Assembly (NCBI GenBank): GCA_002335385.1
Contig: DCVK01000056.1
Coordinates: 1 to 9,365, forward strand
Reading direction: 5' to 3'
DNA from: Candidatus Aminicenantes bacterium UBA2190
GTDB taxonomy: Bacteria > Acidobacteriota > Aminicenantia > UBA2199
DNA: 9,365 nucleotides
Under the pieces are notes generated by a model. It was not told where the DNA came from. It did no database searches and saw only the letters and a list, made by a program, of their open reading frames with translations. Positions within the stretch are counted from its first letter, which is position 1. Every line of letters starts with the position of its first letter. The translations under genes and the position numbers were made by a program. Below, piece after piece: positions 1 to 6,347 of the stretch.

Positions 1-76
1 TTTTCTTAGGACAAGAGTGATTTGGAATTTAAGTCTTCGTATTGTCTATTTACTGACCGTCAACCATCATCCAAAC
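1..76 (+). repeat. Right-end fragment of the dispersed palindromic element (copy A) with degenerate heptamers
   Basis: Positions 19-44 are identical over 26 bases to 5785-5810 in copy B. They contain the terminal inverted-repeat arm ATTTGGAATTTAAGTC (20-35) followed by the conserved tail TTCGTATTG. The sequence before position 19 does not match the other copies well, so this is a right-end remnant or a diverged copy cut by the window edge. After it come degenerate 7-bp units of the ACCGTCA type (about 56-76), as seen after copies B and C. The fragment lies just downstream of the aminotransferase stop codon, so it may form part of that operon's 3' untranslated region. No other gene is visible in 1-108. 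Confidence 0.7.
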
Positions 77-108
77 CGGACGTCTATTTCATCGAGTCCT
101 GTGCCTGG

Positions 109-1206
109 TTACTGGACCTGGCAATCCTTCAGCGCCGACTCCAGCCGCTGCAAGCCGTCCTTCATCACCTCGGGATCCTGCACTCCGGCCATGCGGAAAT
201 GGCGCGGCATCTGGAAGAAGCGCCCCTCGGTGACGACCATGCGGTATTTCTTGTAGAGCTGGGCGTAGAATTTCTTGACGTCGACCTGGCCCTTCATCTC
301 GGGGAAGAAGAGGACGCCGTTCCGGGGAATGTAGCAGGAGAGAAACTCGGTCCGGTTCAGGAAGGCGCCGATGAGCCCGCGATTCTCCTTGATGCGTTGG
401 CGCAGTCGCCGTTCCAGTTCCTGCAGCGCCGGGCTCTCCAGCAGCAGGTGGGCCAGGTACAACGGGGCGAAAGGGATCTCGGGGGTCAGGTAGTCGCCGA
501 ACTGGCGGGCCTTCTCGACCACGGCGGCGGGGGCGAAGGCCCAGCCGCAGCGCAGCGAGCCCAGGCCGTAGAACTTGGAGAGCGAGGAGGTGACGATGAA
601 CTCCGGGTAGTCGACGAACAGCGAGCGCTCGCGGTAGAAACGGCCGTAGACCTCGTCGATGAACACGGCGAGGCCGCGCTCGCGGCTCAGTGCCTGCAGG
701 TACTGCAGCACTTCGGTGCTGATCTGGCTGCCGGAGGGGTTGTGCGGGTCGCTGAGGATGATCATGCGCGTCTTTTCCGTCACGCTCGCGGCGATGGCCG
801 GCACGGACAGGGAAAAATCGAGGGCGTCGCGCCGGATGAAGCGGATACGCGCTCCCAGGTAGGCCGGTACCTTGAACATGGGCTCATAGGCGGGGAATTC
901 GACGAGCACCTCGTCGCCGCGCCTGAGCAGCGCCCCCCAGACAATGAAGTTGGCCAGGCTCGCGCCCAGGGAGAGGAAAATGTTCTCCGCGGGCACCTGC
1001 TCCCTGCGGCTCAGGGTCTCCAGCAGGTGCCGGCTGCCGACGACCGCGTCGCCGGGGAAGGAGCGCAGGCGGATGGAGCCGGATGCGAAGGGCAGCTCGT
1101 CGTCGCTGAGCAGGAACTCCATGTCGGATAAGGAGAAATTGACCTCGACGTCCGGCGGGTAGGTCTTGACGGTCAGCAAATGGTCGATCTTCAGTTGTCT
1201 GGGCAT
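109..1206 (-). CDS. PLP-dependent aminotransferase, class I/II (fold type I)
   Basis: This 365-residue protein has the layout of class I/II aminotransferases such as the HisC and aspartate/aromatic aminotransferase groups, which transfer an amino group between an amino acid and a 2-oxo acid using pyridoxal phosphate. Visible cofactor residues are Asn156 in HNPSG, Asp184 and Tyr187 in FIDEVY, the Schiff-base Lys211 in SSLSKFYGLGSLRCGW, and Arg219 in the same motif. Arg338 in PRHFRMAG is the likely substrate-carboxylate arginine. The length is normal for HisC-like members and there is no signal peptide, so it should be cytosolic. The start is supported by a strong AGGAGG site (1213-1218) 6 nt upstream, directly after the stop codon of the AAA+ gene, so it is the last gene of the four-gene operon. 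It is not a DegT-type sugar aminotransferase, so a direct role in amino-sugar synthesis is not implied. The substrate cannot be read from sequence. Confidence 0.9.
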   Translation of the reverse strand: MPRQLKIDHLLTVKTYPPDVEVNFSLSDMEFLLSDDELPFASGSIRLRSFPGDAVVGSRHLLETLSRREQVPAENIFLSLGASLANFIVWGALLRRGDEVLVEFPAYEPMFKVPAYLGARIRFIRRDALDFSLSVPAIAASVTEKTRMIILSDPHNPSGSQISTEVLQYLQALSRERGLAVFIDEVYGRFYRERSLFVDYPEFIVTSSLSKFYGLGSLRCGWAFAPAAVVEKARQFGDYLTPEIPFAPLYLAHLLLESPALQELERRLRQRIKENRGLIGAFLNRTEFLSCYIPRNGVLFFPEMKGQVDVKKFYAQLYKKYRMVVTEGRFFQMPRHFRMAGVQDPEVMKDGLQRLESALKDCQVQ

Positions 1207-1218
1207 GACGGCCCTCCT

Positions 1219-2970
1219 TCACTCTGCGCTGATGCGCACGCGCTTGTCTTCCAGGCTGACCCGCAGGCGCATCTGCTGGTCGGTCTTGGTGACGATATCG
1301 ATGGCCGGCAGCCGCACCTCGCGCTCCAGGACTTCCCTGACGGTATAGGCGTAGCGCCCCGATTTCTCGGCCTCGGCGGCCAGCGCCTGCAGCACCTCGT
1401 CGTCGGCGCGCAGGCGGCAGCGGTAGCGCTCCTGCAGTTCGTTGCGGATCGCCTCCATCTGGATGACGGCGATCTTGTACAGGTGCTCCCCGGTCAGCGG
1501 CATAAACTGGATGATCTCGTCCACCCAGTCCAGAACATTCATGATCTTGGGCGCGACGATCAGCTCGCCGGAGCGCGGATCGACCTTGACGAAACCGATG
1601 GCCGAGCCCTTCTTCGCCTCGCCGATGCCGGTCAGGCTCAGGATGAAGATGATGTTGGCCAGGTAATGCCTCTTGCCCGCGTCGTCGATGACCTCGCCCT
1701 TGGTCAGGGTCTTGCCCAGGGAATAGAGCACCGCGGAGTGGGCCTCCTCGATGTTCTCGAACAGGATCACCGAGAAAGGGTGGTTCTCCACCTCGCGCAC
1801 CAGGGCGCCGGCGCCGCCTTCGTTGTCGCCGCGCACCAGCCGCCCGGCGTCCTCGGCCTTCTTATAGCCGGCCAGATCGATGACGCGCAGCTTTTCCGGG
1901 CCGCCGAACAGGTACTCGGCGACCTTGGCGGCGATGAAGCTCTTGCCCACCCCGGTGGGCCCCAGGAAAAGGAAGATGCCTTCCGGACGCAGCGCGTTGA
2001 CTCGCGTTTCCAGCCGGGCCAGCCGGATGATGCGCGAGATCTCCTCGAGGGCGCTGGTCTGGTTGACCGCGGCGCCGCTGAGGAAGTCGAGCATGCCGCG
2101 GGCATGGGCCTGGGTGTCGAGGCGCACGATCCCGATGGGCAGCCTGGAGAAGGCGCTGATGCTCTGGTGGATGTGGTCGCAGTCGAGGGCGGGGGCTTTT
2201 TTCAGCACCGCCTTGGAGCAGGCGATGTCCAGCAGCTCGATGGCCTTGTCGGGGAAGGCGCGGGTGGGGATGAAGCGCTGGGCCAGGGTGTAGATGCTCT
2301 CGAACAGGTTGTCGGGAATGCTCAAGCCGTAGTATTCCTCGAAGTGCTTCCTCACCCCGCACAGGATGCTCAGCATCTCCTCCTTCTCGGGCTCATTGAG
2401 CAGGATGGCCGAGAAATTCGCGGCCATGATCTCGTCGCTCTTGATGTACTTGTAGTAATCCTCGGAGGTGGCGGCGGCGATGACCAGCAGCTCGCGTTCG
2501 GCGATGTGGGCCTTGAGCAGCCCCTGGATCTGGCTGCCCCGCCCCTGGGGACCGCCCAGCGACTGCCCGTGCAGCTCGTCGAGGAAGAGGATGATGCGCT
2601 CGCCGTTGCGGCGGATCTGGCCGAGCAGCGTCTCGAAGTCCTTGGCCAGCTGGTCGGCCGATTCCCGGGAGTAAAAGAACGAGGTCAGGGACAGCTCGAG
2701 GATCACCTTGTCCTTCAGGTTGGCCGGGACCTGGCCGCGGTTGATGCGGTCGGCCAGCTCGGTGACCAGCGCCGTCTTGCCCACCCCCGGCTTGCCCACC
2801 AGGATGATGTTCTTCTTCAGCTTGCGCTGCAGCGTCTCCATCAGGGCCTCGAGCTCCTTCTCCCTGCCGATGAAGGGCATGCGCTCCGCGCCCCGGGCCA
2901 GGTCGCTCAGGTGGCTGATGAAGGTATGGAATTCCGGGGAAATGTTCAGTTGCTCGAGGCTCGGGCTCAT
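1219..2970 (-). CDS. Degenerate two-module ClpA/ClpB-like AAA+ ATPase without N-terminal domain
   Basis: This 583-residue protein has two AAA+ modules of the Clp/Hsp100 type. Module 1 (about 30-255) has Walker A GKPGVGKT (59-66), Walker B IILFLDE (126-132) and the sensor-2 region FPDKAIELLD (239-248). Module 2 (about 300-575) has Walker A GPTGVGKS (337-344). ClpA, ClpB and ClpC are usually 750-860 residues. The Clp N-domain and the coiled-coil middle domain are missing here. By comparison with ClpB, the arginine-finger position of module 1 reads AANF (183-186) instead of ERRF. In module 2, Walker B reads VILFEN (401-406) instead of VILLDE, so the catalytic Glu is Asn406. The aromatic GYVG pore loop is deleted (R380-G386), and the NRID arginine is replaced in NVLD (478-481). 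It therefore probably binds ATP, with hydrolysis at most in module 1, and may be a scaffold or regulator rather than an unfoldase. The start has AAGGAG (2979-2984) 8 nt upstream. It is the third gene of the operon, 28 bp after the sugar transferase. Confidence 0.88.
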   Translation of the reverse strand: MSPSLEQLNISPEFHTFISHLSDLARGAERMPFIGREKELEALMETLQRKLKKNIILVGKPGVGKTALVTELADRINRGQVPANLKDKVILELSLTSFFYSRESADQLAKDFETLLGQIRRNGERIILFLDELHGQSLGGPQGRGSQIQGLLKAHIAERELLVIAAATSEDYYKYIKSDEIMAANFSAILLNEPEKEEMLSILCGVRKHFEEYYGLSIPDNLFESIYTLAQRFIPTRAFPDKAIELLDIACSKAVLKKAPALDCDHIHQSISAFSRLPIGIVRLDTQAHARGMLDFLSGAAVNQTSALEEISRIIRLARLETRVNALRPEGIFLFLGPTGVGKSFIAAKVAEYLFGGPEKLRVIDLAGYKKAEDAGRLVRGDNEGGAGALVREVENHPFSVILFENIEEAHSAVLYSLGKTLTKGEVIDDAGKRHYLANIIFILSLTGIGEAKKGSAIGFVKVDPRSGELIVAPKIMNVLDWVDEIIQFMPLTGEHLYKIAVIQMEAIRNELQERYRCRLRADDEVLQALAAEAEKSGRYAYTVREVLEREVRLPAIDIVTKTDQQMRLRVSLEDKRVRISAE

Positions 2971-2998
2971 CGGCGCTTCTCCTTGGCGGACCCGCGTT

Positions 2999-4387
2999 TC
3001 AGGCGTTCCGGTCGATGAACTGGAACTTCAGCAGGGTGCGGAAGATGATCTCCAGGTCGAGGCGGAAGGTCCAGTTCTGAATGTAGAAAATATCGAACTC
3101 GATGCGTTTGTCCAGCGGCGTATTGCCGCGCAGGCCGTGCACCTGGGCCCAGCCGGTCATGCCGGCCTTGACCCGGTGGCGCAGCATGTAGCGCGGGATG
3201 CTCCCCTTGAACTTCTCGACCAGCTCCGGGCGCTCGGGGCGCGGCCCCACCAGGCTCATGTCGCCGAGCAGGACATGGATCAGCTGCGGCAGCTCGTCGA
3301 TGGAGAGCTTGCGCAGGACCCTGCCCACCCGGGTCACGCGCGGGTCGTTCTGCGGCGACCAGATGGGGCCGGTGGCCTGCTCGGCATCGCGCACCATGGT
3401 GCGGAACTTGAGCATGCGGAAGACGCGCCCGTCCAGGCCCAGGCGCTCCTGGCGGTAGAAGACCGGCCCGCGCGAGTCGATCTTCAGCAGCAGGGCGACC
3501 AGGGCGGCGAACGGCAGCAGCAGCACCAGTCCGCACAGGGAGACGAGCAGGTCGAACAGCCGCTTGCTCAGGGCGGGCCAGCCCTGGAGCGGGATGTCCC
3601 CCAGGTTGATCACCGGCAGCCCCTCGATGTGTTCCAGCCCCGCCTTCAAGGAGGCCAGCTGCAGGATGTCCGGCACCAGGTGGATGTCGACCAGCAGGTT
3701 GTTGCCGCCCTTGATCAGCCGCATGACGGTTTCGTACTCGCTCAGCGGCAGGGCCACGAAGAGGTCGGTGATGCCGTGCCGGCGGGTTACGGCTTCCAGG
3801 TCGTCGTAGCCGCCCAGCACCCCCGCCCGGGGCTGCGAGGACAGAAAGCCGCTGACCTCCAGCCCGAAATGGGAGTACCTGGAGAGGTTCTCCGCCGTCA
3901 GGGCGGCCAGGTCGCCGCTGCCGGCGATCAGCACCCGGGAAACGCCGTTGCGCGCCAGGCGCCGGAAAACCCGGAACATCAGGGCGCGGCAAAGGAAGAC
4001 GATCGCGACCGCCAGCGGCGCGTAAACGGCCAGGAAGCCGTGGGAGATCTCGAAACCAATGAAACGGTAGCTCTTCAGGTAGCTGAAGACCAGCAGCACG
4101 GTAAAGGCGGCCGCGGCGCAGTTCAAAATGACCGAAAAGAGGTCGTCGAGGCGGTTGCGCCGCAGTTTGAAGCGGTAAAACCCCTGGTAGGAAAAATAGA
4201 CCATTTGGATGAAGAGCAGGACCGGCAGGATGACCAGGTAGGCCGAAAAGCGCGGCACCCCCCTGGGCACGGGAAGGAGCCCGGAGTGGAAGCGCAGCCA
4301 GAACGAGAAGAAAAAAGCGGCGGCGATGGCCAGGGCATCGCTGAGGGCGAACAAGCGGGCCAGCTGCTCGCGCTGCCTGCGGATCAT
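2999..4387 (-). CDS. Polyprenyl-phosphate sugar-1-phosphate transferase (WcaJ/WbaP type)
   Basis: This 462-residue membrane protein should transfer a sugar 1-phosphate from a nucleotide sugar to undecaprenyl phosphate at the cytoplasmic face, the first membrane step of exopolysaccharide, capsule or O-antigen repeat-unit synthesis. The N-terminal third has four hydrophobic segments (about 14-32, 47-66, 85-103 and 117-137). A soluble CoA-binding/Rossmann-like domain follows (about 150-270, with VLIAGSGDLAA). The C-terminal bacterial sugar transferase domain starts at KRLFDLLVSLCGLVLLLP and carries KFRTM (327-331), the catalytic Asp364-Glu365 pair in SIDELPQL, GDMSLVGPRPE and KAGMTGWAQV. The length is normal for the WcaJ family. 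The frame stays open further upstream, to 5074, but that part overlaps the glycosyltransferase. The ATG at 4387 overlaps the glycosyltransferase stop by four bases (ATGA) and begins the first membrane segment correctly, so I chose it; translational coupling is likely. The sugar (glucose, galactose or other) cannot be decided. Confidence 0.93.
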   Translation of the reverse strand: MIRRQREQLARLFALSDALAIAAAFFFSFWLRFHSGLLPVPRGVPRFSAYLVILPVLLFIQMVYFSYQGFYRFKLRRNRLDDLFSVILNCAAAAFTVLLVFSYLKSYRFIGFEISHGFLAVYAPLAVAIVFLCRALMFRVFRRLARNGVSRVLIAGSGDLAALTAENLSRYSHFGLEVSGFLSSQPRAGVLGGYDDLEAVTRRHGITDLFVALPLSEYETVMRLIKGGNNLLVDIHLVPDILQLASLKAGLEHIEGLPVINLGDIPLQGWPALSKRLFDLLVSLCGLVLLLPFAALVALLLKIDSRGPVFYRQERLGLDGRVFRMLKFRTMVRDAEQATGPIWSPQNDPRVTRVGRVLRKLSIDELPQLIHVLLGDMSLVGPRPERPELVEKFKGSIPRYMLRHRVKAGMTGWAQVHGLRGNTPLDKRIEFDIFYIQNWTFRLDLEIIFRTLLKFQFIDRNA

Positions 4388-5472
4388 TCCGGCCCCGAAC
4401 TGACCAGGCGCCCGAACTCCTCGCGGAAGCGGGCGGCGGAGAAAAGGAGGCTGTGGCGGCGGATGGCGGCGGTGTCGAGGTCCAGGCGCGAAAGCTCGGC
4501 CAGGGCCGCCTTCAGCCCGGCGGCTGTGGCCTCGGGGAACAGGATCCCCGTTTGGCGGTCGAGGACGATGTCGCGCACGCCGCCGCGGTCGAAGGCCACC
4601 ACCGGCGTGCCGCAGGCCTGGCTCTCGGCCAACGCGATGCCGAAGTCCTCCACCCCGGCGAACACCAGCGCGCGGGCGTTCTGGTAGAGCTCGCGGAGCC
4701 GGCCGGCGTCCACCTCGGGCAGCATGCGCACGTTGGCGGCGGCCAGCCGGCGCAGTTTTTTGCCCTCGGGTCCCTTGCCCACGACCACCAGCGGCTCGCC
4801 GCTCTCGCGGAAGGCCTCCAGTACCAGCCCGATGTTCTTGTAGGGGGCCAGCGCCGAGACCAGCAGGCAGTAATCGCGGCGGGGGCGGTCCGCCGGGCGG
4901 AAGAACTCGGTGTCCACCGGCGGGTGGATGACCGCCGCGTCGCGGCGGTAATACTTGCGGATGCGCTGGCGGACATACGTGGAGTTGGCCACGAAACGAT
5001 CGACGCGCGCCGAGCTGCTGACGTCCCAGGCGCGCAGGCGCGAAATCTCCCTGGCGATGATCCGGCGGCTCCAAAAGCCGGCGCCGGCGAAATAGGCGTA
5101 GTACTGGTCCCAGGCGTAGCGCATGGGCGAATGGATATAGCTTACGTGCAGGGCGTCGGGGGCCGGCACCGCCCCCTTGGCCACGCAGTGCGAGCTGCTG
5201 AGGACCAGCGCATACTCGCGCAGGTCGAAGGCCTCGACATGGCGCGGGAACCAGGGCAGGAAATGGCGGTAGTGGCGGCGGATCAAGGGATTGCGGTTCA
5301 GGCGCGAAGCGGTCACTCTCTTGGAGCGGATCAGCGGCGATACCGCCGCCGGCTCGTAGAAAAGGGTGAAGATGTCGGCCGCGGGATACAGCGCGAGCAT
5401 CTCCTCCAGCACCTTCTCGCCGCCGCGCATGCCGTTGAGCCAGTCGTGGATGATCGCAACTTTTTCAGCCAT
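4384..5472 (-). CDS. Glycosyltransferase family 4 (GT-B fold, retaining)
   Basis: This 362-residue protein should move a sugar from an activated nucleotide donor to a lipid-linked acceptor during polysaccharide assembly in the cytoplasm. The N-terminal half has the acceptor-domain opening IIHDWLNGMRGGEKVLEEM (7-25), where the glycine-rich loop is typical of GT4 enzymes. The C-terminal donor domain starts near VSALAPYKN (205-213, with Lys212) and contains the EX7E signature Glu275 to Glu283 in EDFGIALAESQACGTPVVAF. The length is normal. The opening resembles GT4 mannosyltransferase-like enzymes of O-antigen clusters, but donor and acceptor are unknown. It is the first gene of the four-gene operon and overlaps the sugar transferase by four bases. 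No Shine-Dalgarno site lies at a useful distance from the ATG; a predicted -10 box ends 8 nt upstream, which suggests a leaderless or nearly leaderless mRNA. Confidence 0.92.
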   Translation of the reverse strand: MAEKVAIIHDWLNGMRGGEKVLEEMLALYPAADIFTLFYEPAAVSPLIRSKRVTASRLNRNPLIRRHYRHFLPWFPRHVEAFDLREYALVLSSSHCVAKGAVPAPDALHVSYIHSPMRYAWDQYYAYFAGAGFWSRRIIAREISRLRAWDVSSSARVDRFVANSTYVRQRIRKYYRRDAAVIHPPVDTEFFRPADRPRRDYCLLVSALAPYKNIGLVLEAFRESGEPLVVVGKGPEGKKLRRLAAANVRMLPEVDAGRLRELYQNARALVFAGVEDFGIALAESQACGTPVVAFDRGGVRDIVLDRQTGILFPEATAAGLKAALAELSRLDLDTAAIRRHSLLFSAARFREEFGRLVSSGPE

Positions 5473-5480
5473 CGATGCAA

Positions 5481-5509
5481 ATTGTACACTTCCAAGGGCG
5501 GATAAGCAA
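5481..5509 (-). promoter_or_regulatory. Predicted promoter of the polysaccharide operon, nearly leaderless
   Basis: On the minus strand, TTGCTT (5504-5509) is the -35 box and TACAAT (5481-5486) the -10 box, with exactly 17 bp between them. Each matches the sigma-70 consensus at four or five of six bases. Eight bases separate the -10 box from the ATG at 5472, so transcription should start within about two bases of the start codon. The call is by inspection. Confidence 0.6.
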
Positions 5510-5525
5510 TAGAAACCGGTGGGTA

Positions 5526-5595
5526 GAGGTGAGAGGTGAGAGGTGAGAGGTCAGAGGACAGAAGACAGAGGACAGAGGACAGAGGTCAGAAGTGA
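5526..5595 (+). repeat. Tandem array of ten 7-bp repeats (GAGGTGA type)
   Basis: Ten consecutive heptamers run without a phase break: three GAGGTGA, then GAGGTCA, GAGGACA, GAAGACA, two GAGGACA, GAGGTCA and GAAGTGA. The units differ by substitution only, mainly at positions 3, 5 and 6. The array sits upstream of the polysaccharide operon promoter and to the left of palindromic copy B. Positions 5596-5659, between the array and copy B, show nothing I recognise. Confidence 0.9.
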
Positions 5596-5659
5596 GATTA
5601 AGAAGAAGATGCAATCGGTGTAAGGAGCAGGGCGTAATCTGAAAGAAAGGTATTAATAG

Positions 5660-5801
5660 GACTTAAATTCCAAATGACAAGCACCAAATTCCAAATTCAA
5701 ATGACCCAAACGAAGAAAATGCCATTTAAAGGAGCTCTTGTTTGGAAATTGGAATTTGGATTTTATTTGTTATTTGGAATTTGGGATTTGGAATTTAAGT
5801 C
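5660..5801 (+). repeat. Dispersed palindromic element, copy B (MITE-like, 142 bp)
   Basis: The ends are a perfect 16-bp inverted repeat, GACTTAAATTCCAAAT (5660-5675) and its complement (5786-5801). The interior is AT-rich and itself roughly palindromic, with CCAAATTCC-type sequence on the left and GGAATTTGG-type on the right. The centre, near AACGAAGAAAATGCCATT and AAGGAGCT, is shared with copies C and D. The tail TTCGTATTG (5802-5810) after the right arm is also conserved in copy A. It encodes no protein of its own, so any movement would need a partner enzyme. It has the form of a MITE or a large REP-like hairpin. No target-site duplication is obvious. Confidence 0.8.
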
Positions 5802-5821
5802 TTCGTATTGCCTCTTCTCTT

Positions 5822-5856
5822 CCCGTACACCGTAAACCGTCTGCCGTAAACCGATT
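5822..5856 (+). repeat. Five 7-bp repeats (ACCGTNN type) right of copy B
   Basis: The units CCCGTAC, ACCGTAA, ACCGTCT, GCCGTAA and ACCGATT follow one another in phase. They belong to the same heptamer family as those flanking copy C. In the remaining spacer up to the tRNA (5857-5912) the only structure I see is a short palindrome, TGACACTGTCA (5873-5883). Confidence 0.75.
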
Positions 5857-5912
5857 TCACTTCATTTCATCCTGACACTGTCACGGGCACTTGGGGTTCG
5901 TTTGAGAAAGAA

Positions 5913-5985
<73 letters not shown>

Positions 5986-5987
5986 AT

Positions 5988-6043
5988 CGATCGGTCGTGG
6001 ACACATTCTAACATGTTTTTCAGGGCGAGTCCACGACCGATCG
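5988..6043 (-). promoter_or_regulatory. tRNA-Arg promoter bracketed by a perfect 15-bp inverted repeat
   Basis: CGATCGGTCGTGGAC (5988-6002) is repeated as its exact complement at 6029-6043, with 26 bases between. On the minus strand a promoter sits across this structure: TGGACT (6028-6033) as -35 and TAGAAT (6005-6010) as -10, with a 17-bp spacer. The predicted start, near 5998, gives a leader of about 13 nt before the tRNA. One arm overlaps the -35 box and the other covers the start site and leader. The inverted repeat is plain in the sequence. The promoter is by inspection, and an operator role is inference. Confidence 0.65.
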
Positions 6044-6077
6044 GTATACGGTACACGGTTGACGGTAGACGGTAAGA
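6043..6077 (+). repeat. Five 7-bp repeats (GGTAGAC type) left of copy C
   Basis: The in-phase units are GGTATAC, GGTACAC, GGTTGAC, GGTAGAC and GGTAAGA. They are the reverse complement of the ACCGTCT-type units on the right side of copy C, so the two arrays form an outer inverted layer around the palindromic element. The array begins where the tRNA promoter inverted repeat ends. Confidence 0.75.
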
Positions 6078-6100
6078 GAGGAGGGAAAAGAGGCTATGTA

Positions 6101-6288
6101 AGACTTAAATTCCAAATCCCAATCACCAAGCACCAAACAAGCACCAAAATCCAATGACTCAATCCCCTGACGGGGACTTTGACCCGAACGAAGAAAATGC
6201 CATTGAAAGGAGCTTTCGTTTTGGAAATTGGAATTTGGAGCTTGGTATTTATTTGTTATTTGGAATTTGGGATTTGGAATTTTAGTCT
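6101..6288 (+). repeat. Dispersed palindromic element, copy C (MITE-like, 188 bp)
   Basis: Terminal arms of 22 bp (6101-6122 and 6267-6288) pair with one mismatch and contain the same GACTTAAATTCCAAAT core as copy B. The left arm continues through CACCAAGCACC-type sequence. The centre AACGAAGAAAATGCCATT matches copies B and D. Copy C carries a 25-base insertion relative to them (6156-6180). The conserved tail TTCGTATTA follows the right arm. It lies downstream of pstB, so pst transcripts that read through would contain the whole hairpin. Confidence 0.8.
6156..6185 (+). repeat. Hairpin insertion inside copy C, resembling a single CRISPR-type repeat
   Basis: Copies B and D read ATGACCC followed by AACGAAG, while copy C has 25 extra bases before GACCC. 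The insert contains TCCCC-TGAC-GGGGA (6163-6176) with flanking CAAT and CTTTG that extend the pairing. A short GC-rich palindrome in an A/T-rich frame is a common form for CRISPR direct repeats. There is only one unit, with no spacers and no cas gene, so this is not an array. A simple hairpin insertion is the safer reading. Confidence 0.35.
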
Positions 6289-6306
6289 TCGTATTACCTC
6301 TTTCTG

Positions 6307-6341
6307 ACCGTCTACCGTAAACCGTCTACCGTCCACCGAGT
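6307..6341 (+). repeat. Five 7-bp repeats (ACCGTCT type) right of copy C
   Basis: The in-phase units are ACCGTCT, ACCGTAA, ACCGTCT, ACCGTCC and ACCGAGT. The array ends six bases from the pstB stop codon. It pairs as an inverted counterpart with the array at 6043-6077. No intrinsic terminator with a T-run is visible directly after pstB. Confidence 0.75.
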
Positions 6342-6347
6342 TCCATC

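Noticed and set aside
22..3018. Long plus-strand open frames (369 aa at 22-1131 and 612 aa at 1180-3018)
   Set aside because: They lie antisense to the aminotransferase and AAA+ genes, are rich in His, Gln, Arg and Ala with no family motifs, and arise because GC-rich codons leave few stops on the opposite strand.
2708..4687. Plus-strand open frame of 659 aa
   Set aside because: It is antisense to the sugar transferase and neighbours and has no recognisable domain, signal or start site.
4388..5074. N-terminal extension of the sugar transferase frame upstream of 4387
   Set aside because: It runs inside the glycosyltransferase gene in another frame, is low-complexity (Arg, Pro, Gly) and has no membrane segment; the ATGA overlap at 4384-4387 gives the natural start.
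5873..5883. Palindrome TGACACTGTCA near the tRNA 3' side
   Set aside because: Five-base arms are too short to stand out from chance, and there is no T-run to make it a terminator.
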